This document shows positions 25,788-35,900 of a stretch of 64,000 bases of DNA, one piece after another (the stretch's first letter is position 1; every line of letters starts with the position of its first letter). The translations under genes and the position numbers were made by a program. The notes under the pieces are model-generated. The model ran no database searches, was not told where the DNA came from, and saw only the letters and a program-made list of their open reading frames with translations. Origin of the DNA: Drosophila pseudoobscura (Eukaryota; Arthropoda; Insecta; Diptera; Drosophilidae); contig NC_046679.1 in the NCBI RefSeq assembly GCF_009870125.1, positions 23,188,001 to 23,252,000 on the forward strand, given 5' to 3'.

Positions 25788-26420
25788 ACCAACTCAAGTT
25801 CTATTACACATATGTATTCCTCGTTTTTGATATTCCGTCGAATATTAATAGCTCGATAGAATATTTAGCCCTGCCCATATCATTTTAGGCCGTTGATGAA
25901 TCAATTTTCTTCAAGATTGGTTAGTTTTTAGTCCTTGCTTTTACTGTATTTTGACTAAAACAAGGCTTAAACAAAATAGTTCAACAAAAAAAAAAAAACA
26001 GGTAATGTTGCTAGTATTTTAAGACATGATGCGCGCATAGGTCTTTGTATACCCTATTTCGCTCATTTTATATAAAGATTAAACGTAATTTATAAAGACC
26101 TTTTCTCAAATTGATATGTTTTAGTCATATTCATGTATATTATTAGTGTCTTGTATATATTTATCTCGATCCTGATACCTACGGAGCCTTTGATGACAAA
26201 CATTTTGTCAATTCTATAGCATCCTTTCGGTAGAGTGTGGCAATTAATGTTGCCGGTAATCATTGTTGTCAACCGGTTATGACGACTAATTCTTGGTTAT
26301 TCTTTCTTCCGTCGAATATTCCCAGCTATATAGATCTCTTAGCCCTGCCCACATAGTTTTATCCAGTTAATGAACCTATTTTCTAGTTGATTGGCTTATT
26401 TTAAATACTTGACTTATTTT
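25741..26420 (+). mobile_element. Dispersed repeat, copy A (inverted partner at 43510-44255)
   Basis: This segment is collinear with the reverse complement of 43510-44255. Shared stretches include GGCTTAAACAAAATAGTTCAAC, TTGTATATATTTATCTCGATCCTGAT, GTTGCCGGTAATCATTGTTGTCAAC and TTCCGTCGAATATTCCCAGCTATATAGA, each nearly identical between copies. Internally, a segment with TTCCGTCGAATATT, AG(C)CCTGCCCA and GATGAATCAATTTTC occurs twice (about 25822-25920 and 26305-26400), so the element has an internal duplication. No coding capacity was seen. It behaves as a non-autonomous transposable element, possibly of the DINE-1/SGM Helitron-like class. The family name is inference. Confidence 0.75.
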
Positions 26421-26764
26421 TCTGCTACGGCGATTGCTTTGATAGTTTTTGCCTTCATTTTGGTTCCTTAGCATGAAGAAACAAACTTGACCCACTCAAT
26501 TTTAAATAGTTCAACTATTTGAGGTAAATGGCGAAAAATATTAACGATATTAAATTCTTCTTGTAGAGCATGCCATCTTTCATCTGAAATTAAGAAAAAA
26601 ACACTACATCTTTACCCTGAACTGCGCTAAAATGATCAAATTTGCATTATTTTCAGTGGAATATTAAAAAACCCCTTGTTTTAAAATGGGTTAATCGTTC
26701 TCCTTCAAGGATTGGAAACCATATTCCTCAATTTTTATATTCAATTTGATCCAAGCTAAAGCCG

Positions 26765-27000
26765 GGAGTGGGGATACAGGATCTGCAACCTTATTAAACC
26801 TGATACTTAAAAAGAGTATAGCGGGATATCAGATTTTCCGAAGGAAGCGTTTCTGACCACAAAAGGTACATAAATTCTCGATCAACACCAATAGCCGAGT
26901 CGGTTGAGCCATTTCTGTCCGTCCGTACCCATGAGCGCCTAGTGCTCAGAGACTCTAAGAGCTGGAGCAACGAGTTTTTGAATACAGATATATTTTTAAA
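26765..27000 (+). mobile_element. DINE-1/INE-1-like element fragment
   Basis: The segment reads ...AATAGCCGAGTCGGTTGAGCC, then CTGTCCGTCCGTACCCATGAG, then CTCAGAGACTCTAAGAGCTGGAG. This follows the order of the conserved DINE-1 core as I know it (CATAGCCGAGTCG, GTCCGTCTGTCCGTCCGTATGAACG, GATCTCAGGAACTATAAAAGCTAGA). DINE-1 is a Helitron-related, non-autonomous family abundant in Drosophila. The fragment sits directly upstream of the FAM114 gene. The assignment is from memory of the consensus, without a search. Confidence 0.75.
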
Positions 27001-27121
27001 GCGGAAATAGTCGGCTAATACGACGAACCTTTTTAAAGAAAATGTATAACAGTGTATTAAGTGTTATGTTGTTGTTTTTACAACAGTCTGTACTTTTTAC
27101 AACAGTGTGGCAACTCTCTTC

Positions 27122-27131
27122 AACAGCTGTT
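27122..27131 (+). promoter_or_regulatory. E-box core-promoter motif upstream of the FAM114 gene
   Basis: AACAGCTGTT, the palindromic Ohler motif 5/E-box, sits 74 bp before the start codon at 27205. GTGGCAACTCT and ACACTGGCAGC lie nearby. The placement fits a TATA-less housekeeping promoter. Confidence 0.5.
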
Positions 27132-27204
27132 CGTTTTCCAGCACACTGGCAGCTCCATCCATTGGACAGCAAAATCTACGTGGAGCAAAGTGATTTTCGA
27201 AATT

Positions 27205-28675
27205 ATGGCAAAAAAACTAGAAAAGCATGAGGAAGCGTCTAACGATTGGAATCAGAGTGATGAAGACGACAATTGGGATGACTGGGGCGATGACGATGAT
27301 AAGTTTGTTCACGTGGAGAAGGAGCAACAGCAGGAAAGCAGTGACGACAGAAACAACGCAAAAGGAAAAGAGGAGAAACCACTGGAGCAGCTAACATCGC
27401 AGGCGGAAACCACAGCTCCAGCTCCAGAACTTTCCTCATCTTCCTCATGGGGCCTGTGGGGAGGAAAACTGAGCTCTGTCCTCAACACGGCCACCGAGGG
27501 ATTGGGGAATATAACCACACAAGTGAATCAGGGCTTGAGTCAGATTATAGGTGTACCCGATCCAGAGGAGCTGGCACGTTTGAATGCCGCAGAAAAGGCC
27601 AAAGAGGAGACGACCGTCGTCAGTCCCAAAGAAACACCATCAGCGACACCAGTCGATCCCAATCAGGAGAATGCATTTGGTCTGGGTTTCGTCACGAATC
27701 TGGGTTCCAAAGTCCTAAACACGGGACTGGACACCCTCGAGGGCATTGGCAAGAAGACCATGACCATACTGCAGGACAACGATCCCAAGTTGATGAACAA
27801 AAGGAAGCTTCTGGGTCTCGAGGCGAACAAACCCAATTTGAGTGCATTGCTGCTGGAGGCCAAAAAGGATGCGGATCAAATGGAGGAATCGCTGATGCAG
27901 CTCCAGTTGGAAAAGAAAAAGGCGCAACTACGCTTTGAGATTCTCTTCGAGAACTACTGCGGTCTGGTGCACTACGAGGCATTGGAAATCTTATCCAAAG
28001 AGTCGCGCCTGAAGCTGGACACGCTCTTGGATGCGGTCAGTGGAAATGCCCTGGCCGATCTGCAAGAGACCATCAACGAGGTGAAGGAACTGCTGGAACT
28101 GGAGGATCTGGAGTGCGACAGCGAAGGCGACTATAAGCCCGAGGAGCTGGGCGAACGTCTGTCGGCTACCATAGCAGACGCCGAACTGGGGATTCAATTT
28201 GAAGAGGTGGCAAAGTGAGTGAGCCAGATGGCTGTCCCCGAGGAAAAGCTTTCAATAAACTCTTTTTTCCAGCCACTGGAAGCAGTCACTCACTTGGTTA
28301 AAGTCGGAAGAGGCCACCACATCAGATCTGGAGCAGGCCTATGCCAAGAGCATACACGCCCTGAGCGAAGCCTGTGCCTTGGAAATGTGTAAGCTGCACA
28401 AGATTGCCGAACTGCTGCTGGTGAAGCAGCATCACAGCACCGCCAATGAGGTCGACGGCATTGTCAATCTCTGCAAGCAATGCAATGGCCATCTCCAGGG
28501 TCTCAGCCATCGCTATGCGGCATTACTGAGCAGCAAGGGTGCTTCTTCCCCCGACACTGCAGAGGAGTCCAAGGAGAGGGTCAACACATTCTTTGCCGAA
28601 ATGTTTGCCGCCGTGCAATACGTCGAGCAGGCCTACAAGCTCTTTACGCCCATTTTGCAAATGGGGGCGGTCTAG
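27205..28675 (+). CDS. FAM114 family protein (NOXP20-like)
   Basis: Two exons, 27205-28214 and 28273-28675, encode 470 residues. I chose the ATG at 27205 (MAKKLEKHEEAS). A longer frame with an ATG at 27042-27061 would add a hydrophobic, Cys/Phe-rich extension overlapping the promoter-like E-box. The N-terminus is strongly acidic with repeated Trp (WNQSDEDDNWDDWGDDDD, from about residue 13). A SSWGLWGGKLSSVL segment near residue 80 and an amphipathic GLGNITTQVNQGL stretch are hallmarks of the FAM114A/DUF719 family. A coiled coil spans about 214-250. Human FAM114A proteins associate with Golgi and Rab2; the role in flies is inferred only. The probable D. melanogaster counterpart is CG9590, from memory. 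Confidence 0.85.
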
Positions 28676-29114
28676 CGGGAGATTCTGATTGTTCTGATCT
28701 ATGAATTTTATATTTGTTGTAATTCATACAATTATTTATATGATTGTTTCGTTAATCTCTCTGTAAGTCTTATTTGTTTTCCATAAATTACTCTAAATGT
28801 ACACAAATTTTAAATCTATGCAGATTATTGTGATAACACATTCCAAGACGACACATTTTGAAGAGTTTGTTTTTAGAAATGATGTATGTATTATGGTAGA
28901 TCTAAGAAAGAAATGAATATGTTCCCCTTCATATAACATTCATAGATCACACTTTTTCAACATCATGAATGCTATGACAATTTTCAAACAAACAACAGAT
29001 CCGATACCCATCTGAAAACTTACAATTCATTACAATTCAAACAAACAACCGATCGGTTCTGTTTCCAAACAAAAATCAACGTTTTTTTCGAGCTCTAAAA
29101 ATTGTATTCCAACA
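28676..29114. other. Intergenic spacer between the FAM114 and UROS genes
   Basis: AT-rich and only about 440 bp. It holds the 3' UTR of the FAM114 gene and the promoter of the next gene. The phrase TTCAAACAAACAAC occurs twice (near 28983 and 29037), each followed within a few bases by GATC. No further gene was seen. Confidence 0.5.
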
Positions 29115-29879
29115 ATGGCTAATCGCCAAAAGCGAATAGTTATCCTATTGAAGGGCCACACCGCGGACTATGATCGGAGCCAGGCAATGCGTCAGAGTAA
29201 TTTAAGTCCCATTTACATACCCCCATCGCAGATTGTGATGAAGAACCTGGGCTTGCTGAAGGCCAAACTTGAGGCGCCGCACAGATATGCCGGAATTATC
29301 TTCCCCGGACCGCGCAGTGTCCAGGCCGTGTACGAGGCACTGGGCAATAATGGTGCGATGCCAAATTGCTGGCGTGCCTTGCATAACTATGCATTGGGCG
29401 CAAGTACCCATAGCAGGGCATACATGACTCTACGAAAGTTTCCGACGCTTGGAGATCGTGTGGTGAGTGCCCACAACCTGTGCGACCTGATTGTGGAGAC
29501 CATTGGACCGAAGAGAGACTTGCCATTGCTCCTGCCTTACGGGAATGAGGCCGGCAATACGCTGCGTATCCGACTGATGGCTCAGGGGTTTCGTGTGGAT
29601 TCTTGTGAAGTGTACGAGAATCAAATCCATCCGAATTTTACAAACGACATGAAAAAGGTGCTCAAGGCCAAACAACTAGAGACCATAGTGTTTCACAGTC
29701 TGGCCAGCGTGAGGAGTGCATCGGAGTTTTTCAGCAAATATAAGGTTTCTGTGAACGATCGCAAACTTATTGCTGTGGGAGCTGCTGCCCAAAAGGCCAT
29801 GGAGGAGGCAAAACTTCCTGTGAGCGCTGTGGTGAACTCCTATAGCGTAGATCAGTTGATAAAAGCCATCAAAAAATAA
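29115..29879 (+). CDS. Uroporphyrinogen-III synthase (HemD family)
   Basis: A single exon encodes 254 residues, a usual size for animal UROS (human 265). The start context AACAATGG is good. UROS closes hydroxymethylbilane into uroporphyrinogen III, the fourth step of heme synthesis, in the cytosol. Family-like segments seen are KRIVILLKGHTADYD at the N-terminus and AGIIFPGPRSVQAVYEAL near 60-75. LLPYGNEAGNTLRIRLMAQGFRVDSCEVYEN follows near 140-170 (split here for reading), then ETIVFHSLASVRSA near 192-205 and KLIAVGAAAQKAMEEAKLP near the end. No intron is visible, unlike its neighbours. D. melanogaster has UROS homologues, but I cannot tell which one this corresponds to. Confidence 0.85.
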   Translation: MANRQKRIVILLKGHTADYDRSQAMRQSNLSPIYIPPSQIVMKNLGLLKAKLEAPHRYAGIIFPGPRSVQAVYEALGNNGAMPNCWRALHNYALGASTHSRAYMTLRKFPTLGDRVVSAHNLCDLIVETIGPKRDLPLLLPYGNEAGNTLRIRLMAQGFRVDSCEVYENQIHPNFTNDMKKVLKAKQLETIVFHSLASVRSASEFFSKYKVSVNDRKLIAVGAAAQKAMEEAKLPVSAVVNSYSVDQLIKAIKK

Positions 29880-30451
29880 TTCAGATGGGGAACTGTTGCC
29901 ATATTTCATTAAAATTTTAATTGTTTCCATTTCTGGTATATGCACGAATGTAATCGAAATTTTGTTAATGTATCAAGGAAATATATCGCCAAAACGCATA
30001 AATTATGTTCCAAAGGGATAAACACTTAAATTTATCGTTATATTTGAAATGCGGATTTGGTTGGTCATTTTAGAATCGTATGGTAACACTGTTATTAACC
30101 CTTATGGTGTGTTATTCTAGTATTACTATTATTACAACAGTAAATGAGATAATTGTGCTAATGCGCTTGCCCTACTTTTTACTTATTTAATTTGAATGAT
30201 TAACTTGCAGCAAATACGCCATGACGAACATAGTTTCCCCAAGCATTTCTGATCAATTATCTCCGTCATACGTCACAGTGAATAGAGAACTGCTGCCCCC
30301 CGAAGGGTTAAAATTGATAGAGCTGCCACCGCCGGTCACTATGGCATCGCACTATAATTCGTTCGTAGTAAGTTATATATTTTTGTCGCTGCTGACATTT
30401 CAAGTCAGCATTTGCTTATCCCAAATCCAAATATATTCGAACGAAACAACC

Positions 30452-30968
30452 ATGGCAGCGTCTGCAAGCGCCAAACCGCTGTTTACCTGCAATTTTGAGG
30501 TGTTTGGACGCGTACAAGGTATTTCTGGCGACCTGGTTTCACCAGATATCCGCCTGGCCATGATCTAATTAGTTTCTCTTGCCATTTCAGGTGTTTTCTT
30601 CCGCAAGGTAAGTGATGAATGGTTTAACTGGCCGATTGACTGATCAGCGGGGTCACTATCACCTAATCTAGCACACGGAGCGCCAGGCAAACAGCCTGGG
30701 CGTAAGAGGTTGGTGCATGAACACCAGAGAGGGCACTGTTAAGGGACAATTGGAGGCACCCCTTCCCCAGCTGAACGAAATGTAATGCAGGTTTTTGGAT
30801 TAGTATTACCAGTCTGATGCTAACTATAGTGTCCCGACACCAATTGTTTTCAGGAAACATTGGCTAGAGACCAAAGGGAGTCCCTCGTCCAGTATCGAAA
30901 AGGCAACGTTTACGGCGGCCAAGGAAATTCCCGAATATACTTTCAGTGGCTTTTCCATCAAGCGCTAG
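30452..30968 (+). CDS. Acylphosphatase
   Basis: Four exons encode 102 residues: 30452-30518, 30591-30607 (17 nt), 30672-30781 and 30854-30968. Acylphosphatase hydrolyses acyl-phosphates such as 1,3-bisphosphoglycerate in the cytosol. The signature FGRVQGVFFRK (residues 19-29) carries the substrate-binding Arg and is assembled across the tiny second exon. [17 protein letters not shown] supplies the catalytic Asn, and the end FSGFSIKR is typical. The start [11 protein letters not shown] gives the usual length. An in-frame upstream ATG at 30221, preceded by a good acceptor (TTAACTTGCAG), would add 77 residues including a hydrophobic stretch. That is described under findings. D. melanogaster has several Acyp paralogues; this one is on the nsl1 side. 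Confidence 0.85.
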
Positions 30969-32950
30969 ATCCCAGAACACTTTTCAAGCTAAACACTTCA
31001 TTTATATTCGGTTTATTTAGAGTTCCTTAAACTATATACATATGTGTTGTGGGTGCATCGACCACCTCTCCTATCCTCCATCCAGTAGACACAATTTCAA
31101 AATGTACAGCATATAACGGCCTCTCACGTCGCCCAGAAGTGCTTCAGCACAAAGCAGCAATTTCAGTCATTCAGTTCAAATCGGCGTCTGAAAAAAATTA
31201 ACAATATTATTGTAACAAAACAAACCAAATACAAATCGAGAGACACCGCCACAGGGTTGCCTTTAAAGTAGTTAAATAGTTAGCGTTGCCACATGCCAAA
31301 AAGTACCGATAGGTATTTAATTCAAACGACATCTCGCTCGCACGCACGAAACTACTCGTACGCATTTTCAATTGCCGCGGCATAGGTGTGAGCGGGACAA
31401 CCGGTTGTTTGGCATGCGTACTTTGCTCTGCCAGGGCATAAACGAGTACAGCTTCGATACACGTCGTTTGGCAAAAAGCGTATCAGCCAGCGATGAAAAA
31501 AAATAAATGAGGAAAAAATTGTGCGAAGTGAGAACATTGAGACGAAGTCCATGCCATTGTGTAAGACGAAAAAAATTAACAATTGTGTGTACATCGTGCA
31601 AAACGGTTAGATTGTGCGTACAACCAAAAATACTACATAAATTTTAAGCAATTTACAAATTCTTGCGTGCTTCTGCTTCCATTGGTGAATGTGTCTGTGT
31701 GCCTGTGTGAGTACTTCGACAATACTTTCGCGCTGAAAACGTTTTTCTACTCCCTTTTTTTTCCGCTCGATTCTAATCGTCCCAAACAGCAACAAATGAA
31801 AAAGATTACAACTAATTAAGCATTTGTAGGGCATTTCGTGATTGTGAGATGTATAAAAAAATGCGATTGTGTAAATAACTGAAAATAGTGGAACATTGCT
31901 AGACCCGCACCCACACACATAAGCGCGAACACTCTTTGTATTTGTTTGCGTGTGCATGCATATTTTTGAGTCTTCGTATGTGTGTGTGTGTTGTAAAGGC
32001 GCGAGGTGCTGTTTGCCCACTAATTGTGGATCAAAAAAAATTCAATAAAAGAAATTATATAAAAACATGGAAGCCGAACAGCATCGCCCAGCACCATGCG
32101 CAGAAACAGAATGCATCTGCTAATACGTTTCTCAAGCATGATGTAAAGTTGAAGGAAATTGTGATTTTCATCTAGGGAGCAAAACGATTCCGTCAGTATG
32201 CAAAGATGTGTGTTCGTCTGCCTTCTATACAGTCTTTTTTTATTGCGCATCATTGTGAATGAGCAATAGCAGCAATAGCGCGCATTCTGCCAGGCCTGCT
32301 GTGTCCGCACGCTCGCGCGCTCAGTCTCTCTCTCTATCTCTCTCTCTCTCTTGGAGTATTTGTTCTCTCACTATCCGTATGTGTGTGTGTGGCCCTAGAG
32401 TGGTGTGAGTATTTTGTACATAACACGCCGGAAAAGACACTTTTTATTCCCATAAGAGCTGGATTGAGATAATAAAAATATTTGGTATATATCAAACAAA
32501 TGCAAGCGGCTTTTGGTTTAAAAGAGTAAAAGAGTGGGATTTGATATGACATACAGTTAACGCAGTATGCTCTGTCAGTTCATATGCATGTGTGTATTCG
32601 GTGTGTATGTGATTTGTTGTGCATGTATTTGTGAGCTGCCAAGCGAAGAGAACGAAAAGTGTGCTCTGCATTTTCCATACAAATATTTAATTTTCAAAAT
32701 CATTTTGGATAAAATAATATTATTTGTATTGCGTCCAAAAGCGAGTTGTCGTCGAATCGGAACGTACCCTCAACGGAAGATCCGGTAGAAAATTGAAAGG
32801 GAAAAGCGAATCAGGAATCGGCGTGCGAGCCCCTTGGCTACAATTGGAGCTCCACTCGGGACGTGTGGAACCGATGCGAATGCATCACCATCGCCAGGAA
32901 AAGCAGCAGGAGCAGGAGAAACAGAACTGGCCAACGGCATCGAAACTACT
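30969..32950 (+). promoter_or_regulatory. nsl1 promoter and 5' leader region (non-coding)
   Basis: No coding exon was recognised in the 2 kb before the nsl1 start. The stretch is rich in CA/TG and CT repeats (31680-32400) and contains several short upstream open frames. A CCGATAGGTA element at about 31304-31313 recurs at 42506-42515. From 32789 to 32950 the nsl1 frame stays open upstream of the first ATG. Transcription start and leader introns cannot be placed from sequence alone. Confidence 0.45.
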
Positions 32951-35900
32951 ATGGCACCAGCGCTCACAGCCGAGCCATTAAGTACCAAGGAGAAGCTAAC
33001 CAGCGCAGCATCGCCTTCGGTGGTGGTGAAGAAACCAGCGACACCAACGCCGGCAACGGCCACAACGCGTGTGACGCGCTCCTCCAAGGAGGCGGCCGCC
33101 TCAGCAGCAGCGGCAGCTGCCAAAGCTGCGGCTGTAGTCATCCCGCAACGCGTTCCATCGAGCAGAATCAGCAACAACAAGCGTAAATTAAGCGTCGGCA
33201 ACAACAGCAGCAGCAACAAGCAACAAAATAATGATCCAATGGGCCTAAGCACAGCTCCTACCCCACACACAACAACAACAACGACCACTGGATCGGGGGT
33301 CGCAGAAGCCGAAGCCGAAGCCGAAGCAGAAGCAGCAACAGGAGGAGGCGTACCACCCATCGTTGACGCCGCTGTGGCATCAACCAGTGCTACGGGGCTC
33401 CTTGAAAGTCAATCGCCTGCTCTCCCACAAAGCGATTCCCAAAGCACTGACGTGCCTTCTGTAACGCCTACCATCGAGAACAACAACAACAACAACAACA
33501 ATAGTGGTCGTAGTCCAAGGAAGGACAATTCCACGGTACAGCTGCTGGCAGGTCTGACCAGCAACTTTGAGGAGACGATCTCGGCTGAGATCTGTCTGCG
33601 CAAGACCCTACCCGAAGTGAGTCTCAGCAAGGAGCCAGCAGCACCATCCGCTGTGGCAGAAACTGTAGTTGTAGCAGAAGTTGAAGCAGAGGTAGTAGTC
33701 GTAGGGGAATCCACAACGGGTGAGCCACAAATCGATCTGCTTGAGCCGATGGAATTGGAGCAACCAGCGACGACGACGTCGGCGCCATTAGAGGAGTTGC
33801 CAAAGATCGAAACGGATGATATAGAGGGTAAGTTAGAGAACGGAAAGACGACAGAGAGAGCACTTTCCATTCATACTCTCTTCTACTCCATCTCTTCGAT
33901 TTTCACAGAGCGCCTCAGCCAGTTGGATGGCAATGCTAGTGCCATTTTGCCTGCAGTGAAGGAGCAAGAGCCGGTGCAGGAGCAGGTGGATGTGGAAATG
34001 GTCGATGTGGTGGAAATGGTGGTTCCAACAACTCCCACAACGCCCAGCCGGCAACAGGTGCAACAGGATCCAAGATCCGAGTCATTGCCCGGTAGCCTGG
34101 CCTCGCCGCTGCCGGGCCAGAGGCAATCCACAGCATTGAATGCATCACAGTTGACGCCTCAAAGTACTTCCAGTTCCACAAATTTTCTCAAAGATGCAGG
34201 AGGCGGCGAGGGGCTGGAGGACACCGACATCGAGGAGGTCCTCAAGGCGCTCAAAACCTTTGAGGGCAATCACGTCATCAATTCGGACATTAATCCGGAC
34301 ATGTGTGATTTCAATTTCTTCAACGAGGTGTGGGAGGAGCAGCCATCAGCGACAGCTACGGCCCCTCACCCATCCGTAACTCCACAGTATCCGAATCCCA
34401 TTGGCGGCACCATCGGCAGCAGCAGCAGCACCCCTCATGTCCTACCAGCAGAATCCATGGCGGAGGATCAAAAATCAATAGAGCAGCAGCAACAAATTCT
34501 CACGCGAAAGATCGACCATCTGTTCCGGCGAATGCGGAAGTTCCAGGCGCGCTATATGTGCAGCCACACCAGCGAGGAGGTGGCTGGGATTATGGAATGG
34601 GCGGCACGCACCTCCCACAAGACCCCAAATCCTGTGAGAAGTGATACGCTCAGCGAGCAGGAGACCACCGTGCTGTCGATCGTCTCCGGGCGACCGAAGC
34701 CCGACTTTTGGGAAGACCAAAAGAAGCATCCCGTGCCAGCCACCCAGATGGGCAGCCTCCTTCGTAGCATCGAAACGGCTGCACGGCACCAGCAGATCTG
34801 TCATACGCCCAGCGGCAGTTCCGCCACATTGGCCCCATCCTCGACATGGTACAACAGTGCCGGCAGCACTGCAGCAGTGCCTGCCAAGGTACGTCGTGGC
34901 AAGAACCTGCTGGATACATCAGCAGCCGCCACTTCAACAGCAGCATCGTCGGCCGCGGCCATCGAACAGAAAGCGCCCGGTTTGCATGAGATTATACCCT
35001 GCTTTGACACACATATAACCAACGAGCTGACCCACGTCTCTGGGCTGCTGCACAATGAGATGCGGGAGATACAGAACGCCCTCGATTCGGATGCAACAGA
35101 GTCCAGCTCTGGCGGCGAGTCTGCCGACGAGATGGTCATCTACAACAACACCCATCAGAAGCCGCTGACGATGTAAGTAATTCCTCCTTTCCTCCTTTCC
35201 TGTTCCATGTTCGCTGTGGGAGATATTCCCACTTTAAAAATAGTTTCAATTATGAATTTTTCAATTTTGTTTGTGTCAGACTTTTTTTTTTTGTTTTCTA
35301 CCAGAGAACTTAATGACTTTTATGACATTACTTGAATGCTTAAAGCAGATCGAAATTCTATCATTTCTGGCAGCGATTAAGAGTTTTAAGTAGATTTGTA
35401 GACAACCATTCGAACATTCCTTTGGCACGATCAGGATCGTAAGAACAGTCATTTGAAGGGGAAAAGATAAACCGAAACAAGAACAGACAACTTGACCAGG
35501 TCGAAAAGATTACATATTAGATTTGTATCAAGTCCCCAAGAGTCCCTAAGCCTCGCACTTCAATGTCTCTACGTTTTCCCTATGTTTCGAAGACTCACCC
35601 ACGCACCTACATTCCTGTATTTCCTGTCCTCCCGCTACGTTTGTGGAACGTACAGAATTTCGAAATTATTATTCAAAAATAACCGAAAATAAAACACGAA
35701 TCAATAGGACACATAACTTTCTTTACAAAACCAAATGAAAAAGACTACTTTGATTCGGTATTGTCTGTATATAGTAGATTTGTCCCCGAACCCCACTAAT
35801 TTGTATCTGCTGGATGTATTTCAGCGCCCGTCGAGCCGTGTGGACATACTCCAAAGATCGAGCCAATATTGCACTGCGCTGGTCCTGGCTCTGCTCACAG

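Noticed and set aside
27061-27204. Upstream extension of the FAM114 protein
   Set aside because: It would translate the E-box promoter region and adds Cys/Phe-rich sequence unlike the family. The ATG at 27205 gives the expected acidic N-terminus.
32770-33360. 196-codon minus-strand frame opposite nsl1
   Set aside because: It is the antisense shadow of the Ala/Val codon-rich first nsl1 exon. Similar shadows occur opposite Pak3 (45795-46472), nsl1 exon 7 (37577-38197) and the fibrinogen gene.
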